The notes beneath the pieces were generated by a model that worked only from the letters and a program-made list of their open reading frames with translations, made no database searches and had not been told where the DNA came from. Shown here piece after piece: positions 56,315-63,752 of a stretch of 64,000 nucleotides of DNA. The stretch spans positions 33,916-97,915 of the forward strand of contig NZ_MBFG01000005.1 of NCBI RefSeq assembly GCF_001696685.1, read 5' to 3'. Each line of letters begins with the position of its first letter. Position 1 is the stretch's first letter. A program made the position numbers and the translations under genes. The DNA is from Nosocomiicoccus ampullae (GTDB taxonomy: Bacteria > Bacillota > Bacilli > Staphylococcales > Salinicoccaceae).

Positions 56315-58721
56315 ACATATTCAACAATTAAAACTTGAAGACGTAATTGGTGACCGCTTTGGTCGATATAGTAAATACGTTATACAAGACCGTGCGATTC
56401 CAGATGTACGTGACGGATTAAAACCCGTACAGCGCCGTATTTTATATGCGATGTATAAAGACGGAAATACGTTTAACAAAGGATATCGTAAATCTGCGAA
56501 AACTGTCGGTAACGTAATTGGTAACTACCACCCACACGGTGAATTGAGTATATATCTCGCGATGGTACGTTTAGGTCAAGACTGGAAGATGCGTGAAGAG
56601 CTCGTTCAAATCCACGGTAACAAAGGTTCAGTCGACGGAGACCCACCAGCAGCAATGCGCTATACTGAAGCGCGTCTGTCTGAATTATCAGGTGAGTTAT
56701 TAAACGATATCGATAAAGATACTGTCGACTTTATGGATAACTTCGACGACACGGCAAAAGAACCGACAGTATTACCGTCAAAGTTTCCAAATATATTAGT
56801 GAATGGTTCAACTGGTATTTCAGCGGGTTACGCAACAGATATTCCACCGCATAATTTAGAGGAAGTCATTAACGCCACTCTAAAAGTCATCGATAAACCG
56901 ACTGTAAAAACAAGTGAATTACTTGAAATTATGCAGGGACCTGATTTCCCAACAGGTGGGATTATTCAAGGTAAAAAAGAACTTCAAAAAGCATATGAAA
57001 CAGGACAAGGTAGAATTGTCGTGCGTGCAAAAGTCGACGTTGAAACTAAACGTGGAGACAAAGTACATTTAGTCATTACAGAATTACCGTTTGAAGTAAA
57101 TAAAGCAGCACTTGTTAAAAAGATCGATGAGATTATATTAGATAAAGAAGTCGATGGTATGTTAGAAGTGCGAGATGAAACAGACCGTGACGGTTTAAGA
57201 GTGATCATCGAATTACGTAAGGATTCAAATATCGATGCGATACTCAATTACTTATATAAAAAGACGAATTTACAAGTGTCGTATAACTTTAATATGGTCG
57301 CAATTAATAATCGCCGACCAAAACTACTAAGTTTAAAAGAGATATTAGAAGCATATATCGCACATCAAAAAGACGTCGTTTTACGTCGTTCTAAATATTT
57401 ACTCGATGCAGCGTCAAAACGTATGCATATTATCGAAGGATTAATGCGTGCGTTATCGATACTCGACGAAGTTATTCGAATTATACGTGAATCAGAAAAT
57501 AAAAAGAATGCAAAAGAAAACTTGATGAGCGCGTATGATTTTACTGAACGACAAGCAGAAGCAATCGTCATGCTTCAGTTATATCGATTAACTAATACGG
57601 ATATCGTCGATTTAGAAAACGAACATGTCGATTTAGAATTCGAAATCAATATGTTAAAAGAAATAATAGATGATGAAAACACGCTTAAAAAAGTGATTAA
57701 AAAAGAGTTACGTGACGTGAGACAACAATTCAAATCAGAGCGCTTAACAGTCATCGAAGACAAGATACAATCACTTGAAGTCAATCGTGAGATGTTAATT
57801 CGAGAAGAGGATACAGTAATTATTGTGACACGTGACGGATACATTAAGCGTACAAGTCCGAGAAGTTTTGGAGCGAGTCCATTTGAAGAACTCGGTATGA
57901 AAGATGACGATGAGTTACTGTTCTTTAAAGAAGGACATACGCTAGAAACGTTACTCGTGTTTACAAACCGAGGTAATTATATGGTAATCCCTGTCCATGA
58001 ACTAGAAGAGATTCGTTGGAAAGACCACGGCGTACATTTATCAAGTAAATATAATATCGAAAGTAATGAGTATCCACTGTTTGCGTATGCGATTGAGTCG
58101 TTTGAGGAAGCGGCTTCTATCGTCATTACGACAAAACTTGGTCAAGTGAAGAAAACAACGTTAAAAGGTCACGAAATGACACGTATCAATCGTGTGATTG
58201 CAGCGATCAACTTAAGTAAAGATGACGCGGTCGTTAGCGTGGATGTTGTAACAGACAATACGAACATATTGTTATTAACTAAAAACGGTATTTCACTTAT
58301 GTTTAATATCGATGAAGTATCAGAAACTGGTCTTCGAACAAAAGGTGTTAAAGGTATATCGTTAAAAGAAGACGACAAAGTAGTATTAGGACAACTCGTA
58401 AAAGACAATGATTACTTGTTATCTGTGACGAATAGAGGAGCCGTGAAACGTACGAGTATCGACGTATTCGAACTCGGAAAACGTAGTCAAGTTGGTAAAA
58501 TGTTATATAAAACAGTGAAGTCAAAACCGCATGAAGTAGTGCGTGCTACCCTTTACAAAGGGAACTTTAAGATTTTCTTATTTAATGAAAATGATCATAC
58601 TAGTATTGAAGCAATGGATATTCGTTTATCCGACAAATACTCAAACGGATCCTTTGTGATTGACGAAGACAAATTTGGGGAGATAGAAACCGTAAACTTT
58701 TCTAAGTACTTAATACCTTAA
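56307..58721 (+). CDS. parC: DNA topoisomerase IV subunit A (unusual quinolone-site residues)
   Basis: ParC is the DNA-cleaving subunit, 804 residues. The catalytic Tyr is Tyr119-type in AAMRYTEARLSE, the GyrA-like CTD has repeated beta-propeller segments (IKRTSPRSFGASPFEELGMK in part, VKKTTLKG, VKRTSIDVFELGKR). From ATG 56307 the numbering is identical to S. aureus ParC. The quinolone-resistance region reads NYHPHGELSIYLAMVR where S. aureus has HGDSSVYEAM: Leu at 80 instead of Ser and Leu at 84 instead of Glu. A GTG at 56298 is too close to the GAGG to be the start. No clear terminator follows. Confidence 0.96.
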   Translation: MHKHIQQLKLEDVIGDRFGRYSKYVIQDRAIPDVRDGLKPVQRRILYAMYKDGNTFNKGYRKSAKTVGNVIGNYHPHGELSIYLAMVRLGQDWKMREELVQIHGNKGSVDGDPPAAMRYTEARLSELSGELLNDIDKDTVDFMDNFDDTAKEPTVLPSKFPNILVNGSTGISAGYATDIPPHNLEEVINATLKVIDKPTVKTSELLEIMQGPDFPTGGIIQGKKELQKAYETGQGRIVVRAKVDVETKRGDKVHLVITELPFEVNKAALVKKIDEIILDKEVDGMLEVRDETDRDGLRVIIELRKDSNIDAILNYLYKKTNLQVSYNFNMVAINNRRPKLLSLKEILEAYIAHQKDVVLRRSKYLLDAASKRMHIIEGLMRALSILDEVIRIIRESENKKNAKENLMSAYDFTERQAEAIVMLQLYRLTNTDIVDLENEHVDLEFEINMLKEIIDDENTLKKVIKKELRDVRQQFKSERLTVIEDKIQSLEVNREMLIREEDTVIIVTRDGYIKRTSPRSFGASPFEELGMKDDDELLFFKEGHTLETLLVFTNRGNYMVIPVHELEEIRWKDHGVHLSSKYNIESNEYPLFAYAIESFEEAASIVITTKLGQVKKTTLKGHEMTRINRVIAAINLSKDDAVVSVDVVTDNTNILLLTKNGISLMFNIDEVSETGLRTKGVKGISLKEDDKVVLGQLVKDNDYLLSVTNRGAVKRTSIDVFELGKRSQVGKMLYKTVKSKPHEVVRATLYKGNFKIFLFNENDHTSIEAMDIRLSDKYSNGSFVIDEDKFGEIETVNFSKYLIP

Positions 58722-58726
58722 TCGTA

Positions 58727-58754
58727 TTGTATTTTAGATGTAAGTTGTTAAAAT
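58727..58754 (+). promoter_or_regulatory. Promoter of the Tat/GMC dehydrogenase operon
   Basis: TTGTAT (58727-58732), 16-bp spacer, TAAAAT (58749-58754) with an upstream TG making an extended -10. Confidence 0.7.
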
Positions 58755-58787
58755 AGAGATATGATAATGTAAAGGGGGAAAATTATC

Positions 58788-59588
58788 ATGGCTGAAAACA
58801 AAAATGAAAAACAGTTTTCAAGACGTGACTTCCTGAAGACAACAGGTGTTGCTACTGGTGGTATTATCGGTGGTTCGTTACTTGGTGGACTCATTGGGTT
58901 CAACTTAGATGGCGGTAAATCTGATGCACCGACTGTCGGAGGAGGCGATTCTGGTGAAGGTGGCGGCCAATCGGCTGAATCACTTCCAATTAAAGATGCG
59001 AGAACATACTTCAGTCGTCAAGACGACTTTAAAAATCTTGCTGCAGCTGCAGATATTATTTATCCAGAAGATGATAATGGACCGGGTGCAACTGAACTCG
59101 GTGTACCATATTTCATCGATAGACAAATGTATGGTCATTACGGACACAACGCAACAGACTACCGTTTTGGACCATTTGAACCGATGCGTTCAGACACTCA
59201 CGGACGTCAAGAGAGAATTACACGTGGTGAGATGATGATTATCGGCTTAAGAAAATTAACAGATGTCAGTCAAGAGGCACACGATAAAAAGTTCCATGAA
59301 CTTGAAGAGAAACAAATGATTGATATTTTAAAACAATTTGAAGCGGGAGAAGTTGAAACGCCAGGTATGCGTTCAGAGGCATTCTTTGAATTATTAAGAA
59401 GCCTTGTAATCGAAGGTGTGTATTCTGACCCGGTTTACGGTGGAAATAGAGATATGGCAGGTTGGAAGATGATCGGTTACCCAGGACCTCGTATGGGATG
59501 GGGACACGATATTATGTCTGAAGAGTTCTTAGAACTCGAACCTGAAAGTTTAAGAGATTATCAAGGAGGAGGCGTAACTTATGGCTAA
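58788..59588 (+). CDS. Gluconate 2-dehydrogenase subunit 3 family protein with Tat signal
   Basis: A 266-residue exported protein. The N-terminus carries a textbook twin-arginine motif (FSRRDFLKTTG at residues 11-21) and a hydrophobic glycine-rich stretch, then a Gly/Ser-rich linker and a globular domain (AAAADIIYPEDDNGPGATELG, then YFIDRQMYG) typical of the small subunit of membrane gluconate-type dehydrogenases. The small subunit is thought to carry the catalytic flavoprotein through the Tat pore. It overlaps the GMC gene by 8 bases. A GGGGG ribosome-binding site precedes the ATG. Confidence 0.9.
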   Translation: MAENKNEKQFSRRDFLKTTGVATGGIIGGSLLGGLIGFNLDGGKSDAPTVGGGDSGEGGGQSAESLPIKDARTYFSRQDDFKNLAAAADIIYPEDDNGPGATELGVPYFIDRQMYGHYGHNATDYRFGPFEPMRSDTHGRQERITRGEMMIIGLRKLTDVSQEAHDKKFHELEEKQMIDILKQFEAGEVETPGMRSEAFFELLRSLVIEGVYSDPVYGGNRDMAGWKMIGYPGPRMGWGHDIMSEEFLELEPESLRDYQGGGVTYG

Positions 59589-61335
59589 GAAATTAGATAA
59601 AGTCGACGTAGTAGTCGTAGGTACCGGCTGGGCTGGTGGAGTAGTAAGTGCTGAAATGGCGAAAGCTGGTAAAAAAGTAGTTACACTAGAGCGTGGTGGA
59701 CACGCAAACCGACAAGACTATATCGGTGTAAAAGACGAGCTTCGTTTTGATAATCGTTTCCAAATCATGCAAAACTTAAAAGGTGACACAGTAACGTCAC
59801 GTAACGAATTGGACGAAACAGCGTTACCTGTTCGTACGATGAAAGACTTCCAATTAGGAGTTAACGTCGGAGGAGCAAGTGTGCACTGGGCAGGTAGTAC
59901 ATATCGTTACTGGCCATATGACTTTGAAATTCGTAGTATGACTGAAGAGCGCTACGGAAAAGATAAAATTCCTGAAGAAATGTCGATTCAAGACTGGGGA
60001 ATTACTTACGAAGAGCTTGAGCCATATTATGAAATGTGGGAGAAAACAGCAGGTATTGGTGGAGAACAAGATCCATTAGCTCCAGAACGTAAAATGGAAT
60101 GGCCAAACCCACCGATGGAAGAAACTCCTCCATTAAAATTATTTAAAGATGCAGCGAGAGAACTCGGATTACATCCGTTCCAAATGGCATCAGGAAACAT
60201 GTCTCAAAACTATGAAAACCCTGATGGAGAAAAAATGAACGCTTGTATGTACTGTTCATTCTGTACACGTGCAGGCTGTGACTTCAGTGCAAAATCTGAC
60301 CCACTCGCAACTGTTATTCCAACTGCTTTAAAACACGATAACTTTGAATTACGTACAAACTCTCTTGCTCGTAGAGTACTGTACAACAAAGATTCTAAAA
60401 AAGCAGAAGGTATTCTATATACAGACTTAGTAACTGGGGAAGAATATGAGCAACCAGCAGACGTTGTTGTACTTGCAGCATTTGCGATTTCTAACAACCG
60501 TCTACTTATGCTTTCAGATATCGGTGAACAGTACGATCCAAAAACTCGTAAAGGTGTAATTGGACGTAACTTCAACGGTCAATACAACTCTTCATTCAAC
60601 GGTGCAAGAGGATTCTTCGACGATAAGAAGTTTAACTTATACATGGGTGCAGGAGCACTTGGTGCATGCTTAAACGACTATCAAGCGGATAACTTTGACC
60701 ACACTGATTTAGACTTCATCGGTGGTGGATGTATCGAATTACGTCAATACGGATTTGGTGCGATCGCTAGTGGACAAAATATTAAAGGCGACACACCAAA
60801 TTGGGGTAAAGAATTCAAGGAAGAGTCACTAAAATATGCATACAGTATGCTACATGTTTGGTATTCTGCGTGTACTTTATCTTACTACCACAACTACACA
60901 GACTTAGACCCAACTTATAAAGATGAGTTTGGTGATCCGTTACTACGTGTAACTTACAAGTTTGGTGACAACGAACGTAACATCGCGAAGTTCGGTGTAG
61001 AAAGATGTCATGAAATCTTAGAAGCGATGGGTGCAGACCACATCGAAGATGACCAAGTACCAGAAGAATTTGACCACAAATATCAAGGTGGACACTACAC
61101 AGGTGGAGTTATCATGGGTGAATCAAGTGAGAACTCAGCAGTCAACAACTACCTACAAATGTGGGACGTTGACAACCTATTCGTAGTCGGTGGATCAGCA
61201 TTCCCTCAATTCGGAGGACACCACCCAACACCAACAATCGGTGCACTCGCATACCGTGCGTCAGAAGGTATTCTAAAATACTTAGACGACGGTGGCGGAC
61301 AATTAGTAAAAGACAAAGAAGCGGCGAACGCATAA
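59581..61335 (+). CDS. GMC-family FAD-dependent oxidoreductase (gluconate/sugar dehydrogenase large subunit type)
   Basis: A 584-residue flavoprotein. The N-terminal VVVVGTGWAGGVVSAEMAKAG-type Rossmann motif (core GTGWAGGVVSAEM) binds FAD, and the C-terminal GGSAFPQFGGHHPTPTIGALAYR holds the active-site His pair (core: FGGHHPTPT). A cysteine-rich segment CMYCSFCTRAGC near residue 223 may hold an iron-sulfur cluster, as in membrane-bound relatives. It has no signal of its own, so it would be co-exported with the Tat subunit encoded upstream. The cytochrome c subunit usual in proteobacterial systems is absent. The substrate is unknown. Confidence 0.9.
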   Translation: MAKKLDKVDVVVVGTGWAGGVVSAEMAKAGKKVVTLERGGHANRQDYIGVKDELRFDNRFQIMQNLKGDTVTSRNELDETALPVRTMKDFQLGVNVGGASVHWAGSTYRYWPYDFEIRSMTEERYGKDKIPEEMSIQDWGITYEELEPYYEMWEKTAGIGGEQDPLAPERKMEWPNPPMEETPPLKLFKDAARELGLHPFQMASGNMSQNYENPDGEKMNACMYCSFCTRAGCDFSAKSDPLATVIPTALKHDNFELRTNSLARRVLYNKDSKKAEGILYTDLVTGEEYEQPADVVVLAAFAISNNRLLMLSDIGEQYDPKTRKGVIGRNFNGQYNSSFNGARGFFDDKKFNLYMGAGALGACLNDYQADNFDHTDLDFIGGGCIELRQYGFGAIASGQNIKGDTPNWGKEFKEESLKYAYSMLHVWYSACTLSYYHNYTDLDPTYKDEFGDPLLRVTYKFGDNERNIAKFGVERCHEILEAMGADHIEDDQVPEEFDHKYQGGHYTGGVIMGESSENSAVNNYLQMWDVDNLFVVGGSAFPQFGGHHPTPTIGALAYRASEGILKYLDDGGGQLVKDKEAANA

Positions 61336-61354
61336 TATAAAATTTAATTCGCAC

Positions 61355-61396
61355 ACCCTCTAAAGCTAGACGAAATCCTAGTTTTAGGGGGTTTTT
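61355..61396 (+). terminator. Intrinsic terminator after the GMC gene
   Basis: ACCCTCTAAAGCTAG (61355-61369) pairs with CTAGTTTTAGGGGGT (61378-61392), with three G-U pairs, followed by a T-rich stretch. Confidence 0.87.
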
Positions 61397-61420
61397 CTTC
61401 TTAAATAAAAATCATTTGTA

Positions 61421-61449
61421 TAGACAAAGTGAAATAAAAAGCTTATTAT
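61421..61449 (+). promoter_or_regulatory. Promoter of the small RNA upstream of the Abi gene
   Basis: TAGACA (61421-61426), 17-bp spacer, TATTAT (61444-61449). Transcription would start near 61456, just before the hairpin. Confidence 0.65.
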
Positions 61450-61455
61450 ATAAGT

Positions 61456-61508
61456 AACAGAACCCACCACGCCTCTTAACAATGCGTACCATGGTGGGAC
61501 TTTTTTTA
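61456..61508 (+). ncRNA. Short terminated hairpin RNA upstream of the Abi/HEPN gene (abiF-RNA-like candidate)
   Basis: Between a promoter and the Abi gene lies a compact hairpin. CCCACCA (61463-61469) pairs with TGGTGGG (61492-61498), and inside it CGC (61470-61472) pairs with GCG (61484-61486). The loop is CTCTTAACAAT and there is a one-sided bulge TACCA. T7 follows at 61501-61507. It is therefore a discrete RNA of about 50 bases whose 3' end is an intrinsic terminator, with some read-through giving the Abi mRNA. Conserved structured RNAs upstream of abiF genes have been described; membership needs a covariance search. It could also be a simple attenuator. Confidence 0.68.
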
Positions 61509-61531
61509 TATCTAGGTAGGGAGGGGACCTT

Positions 61532-62404
61532 ATGGTAAACGGTGATAATATGCACATTAAACAACCAAAAACATATGAGGAACAAATCGATTTACTAAAA
61601 AAACGTGGACTTATTATAGAAGATGAATCATATGCTATAGATATACTTAGTAAAATTAATTATTATCGTTTTAGCGCCTATACTTTAACTTTAAAGAGTA
61701 ATGATATATTTTATGAAGGTGCTTCATTTAATCATATATATAAATTGTATGAATTTGATAGAAAGTTACGTTTAGAATTACTATCATTATTGGAGAAAAT
61801 TGAAGTTTCCTTTCGTACTAAAATCTCCTACTATTTGGCCCATAAATATGGTTCAACATCATATCTAGATGAATCTAACTTTAAAAATTTAGACTATTTC
61901 AACGATATGAGAACTCAAATTAATCATGAAGTACATAGAAGTAAAGAACTATTTATTATTCATCATAAAGAAAAATATAAATCCATATTTCCAATTTGGG
62001 TTGTAATTGAAGTCACTTCATTCAGTTTACTTTCAAAAATATACTCGAACTTACATGATAATGATCAAGATGGAATTGCAATTACTTTTAACAACAACCG
62101 TTTTTATATTAGAAACTGGTTATATGCTTTATCTACTTTAAGAAATATCTGTGCGCACTTTGGTAGACTATATAACAGACATTTACCTATTCATTTTAAA
62201 CTATCAAAAGCGGATCGAAAGAAAATAAAATATGGCAATACTACTTTTGCAGCTATTTATGTGATTTGTAAAATTTTAAATGATAAAGTTTTAACGAAAA
62301 TACTATTAACAAATATCTCAGAACTTTTTAATGAGTATGAAGAAGTGGATATTACTCAATTAGGTTTTCCTGAAAACTGGACAAATATTTTAGAAACCAT
62401 ATAA
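61532..62404 (+). CDS. Abi family protein (AbiD/AbiF-type HEPN)
   Basis: A 290-residue protein of the Abi_2 (AbiD/AbiF) family. The N-terminal KQPKTYEEQIDLLKKRGLII and the INYYRFSAYT motif are hallmarks. The HEPN RNase motif R-x4-H is Arg204-NICA-His209 in LRNICAHFGRLYN. Such proteins cause abortive infection or growth arrest, presumably by RNA cleavage, and some are paired with a small RNA antitoxin. The hairpin RNA directly upstream fits. GGAGGGG lies 5 bases before the ATG. Its codon use is more AT-rich (many AAT, TTT, TTA, ATA) than the core genes to the left, consistent with horizontal gain. Confidence 0.88.
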   Translation: MVNGDNMHIKQPKTYEEQIDLLKKRGLIIEDESYAIDILSKINYYRFSAYTLTLKSNDIFYEGASFNHIYKLYEFDRKLRLELLSLLEKIEVSFRTKISYYLAHKYGSTSYLDESNFKNLDYFNDMRTQINHEVHRSKELFIIHHKEKYKSIFPIWVVIEVTSFSLLSKIYSNLHDNDQDGIAITFNNNRFYIRNWLYALSTLRNICAHFGRLYNRHLPIHFKLSKADRKKIKYGNTTFAAIYVICKILNDKVLTKILLTNISELFNEYEEVDITQLGFPENWTNILETI

Positions 62405-62405
62405 A

Positions 62406-62452
62406 AGTATCGTAATAAATTAGGTTTAATAAATTCATTTATTACGGTGCTT
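62406..62452 (+). terminator. Long hairpin after the Abi gene, probable terminator
   Basis: AGTATCGTAATAAAT pairs with ATTTATTACGGTGCTT (arms joined by a 16-base loop). The following T-run is weak, so termination efficiency is uncertain. Confidence 0.55.
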
Positions 62453-62507
62453 AATATTATGAACTTTTAGTTATTTAGGCGTTTATCTAACATAAATTAT
62501 GCGATTT

Positions 62508-62635
62508 TGTTAGATATCCGCGGATAATTAACATATTTTAGTTTTTCGACCCGGTTTTTGTTAGATATATCAGGATAATTAACAAATTTTGGTTTTTTCA
62601 ACTGCTTTTTGTTAGATATATCCAGATATCTAACA
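62508..62635. repeat. Three 26-bp imperfect palindromes at an exact 51-bp period
   Basis: The 355-bp gap between the Abi gene and the acetamidase pseudogene contains three copies, at 62508-62533, 62559-62584 and 62610-62635. Each starts TGTTAGATAT and ends TAACA. The left and right arms are near inverse of one another. The 25-base linkers (62534-62558 and 62585-62609) are also alike (both ATTTT, then GTTTTT, then CTTTT-like), so the whole 51-bp unit is tandemly repeated. A right-arm fragment ATCTAACA is at 62485-62492. No known element is recognised. Confidence 0.8.
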
Positions 62636-62759
62636 TTTTGTGAGTTATTTTGTTAAATAAACAGCACGAACCACCACTTCACCCTCTAAATTGCCTTTTT
62701 AAACTGTATATGATACATTTAAGTCAAAATATGAATGCGTTTACAATTAAAGGAGCTTG

Positions 62760-63665
62760 ATGATGATGAAAAAACTTTCTGCTGATAATACTGTTTTTTC
62801 TTTTTCTAAAGATCACGAACCGGTGATGTTTATTGATAGTGGCGAAACGATTGAAGTTGAGACGGTTGATGGGTTATCAAACCAAATTCGTAAGGAATCG
62901 GATATGATTGATTCACTCGACTGGGATAGAGTGAATCCAGCAACGGGACCTATTTTTGTCAACGGTGCTGAAAAAGGTGACACGCTTAAAGTAACGATTG
63001 AAAAAATTAATATCGATATTCAAGGTGTGCTTTTAACAGGTCCAGGAATTGGAATGCTTGGTGATGAACTCACTGAGATGACTAAAAAGATTGTACAGAT
63101 TAAAGATGATAAAGTAATATTTAACGATAAACTTTCGTTCCCAATTACTAAGATGATTGGTGTTATTGGAGTTGCTCCTGAACAAGATGAAATACCTTGT
63201 GGGACTCCAGATTCTCATGGTGGAAATATGGATACGACGATTATTAAAGAAGAATCTGTCGTTTATTTCCCAGTTCGTACAGAAGGTGCGTTACTCTGCT
63301 TAGGAGATTTCCACGGTGCGATGGGAGATGGTGAAATTTGTGGTACAGGCGTTGAAATTGCTGGTTCTGCCGTTTTAAAAGTTGAAGTGATTAAAGATAA
63401 TGAAATCGATCATCCAATCGTAAAATACGGTGAAGGACTCTCATTTATCGTTTCAAAAGAAACGCTGGATGAGTCAGTTAAAGAAGCGACAAAACAAGCG
63501 GTTCATTATTTAGCTAATAATACTTAATTAGAAGTAGATGAAGCTGCGATGTTATTAAGCGCAGTCGGTCAGGCACAAATCAGTCAAGTCGTAGATCCAC
63601 TTATGACAACGCGGTTTTTAATACCTCAATTTGTGTTAGATACGTATGACTTAAATTTCTATTAA
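62760..63665 (+). pseudogene. Acetamidase/formamidase family protein, interrupted by an in-frame stop
   Basis: The frame encodes an FmdA/AmdA-type amidohydrolase (VNPATGPIFVNGAEKGDTL, PCGTPDSHGGNMDTT, GALLCLGDFHGAMGDGE). A TAA at 63525-63527 stops it after about 255 residues. The same frame then continues without a shift for 45 codons (LEVDEAAMLLSAVGQAQISQ, VVDPLMTTRF) to a second TAA at 63663. That tail is the normal C-terminus of the family, so the gene was about 300 codons long and now carries a nonsense codon. AGGAG precedes three successive ATGs (62760, 62763, 62766). The truncated protein could still be made; activity is doubtful. Confidence 0.82.
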
Positions 63666-63752
63666 GATAAAGAACTTTAGGTATTTCGCACTATATGAGA
63701 AGTTACTTTTCTCATTATTATAATTATTTATGCTACATTTGGGGTGAATTTA

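Noticed and set aside
62508..62635. CRISPR array reading of the three 26-bp repeats with 25-bp spacers
   Set aside because: Unit sizes look CRISPR-like, but the spacers are similar to each other, the repeats are imperfect, there are only three, and no cas genes are nearby.
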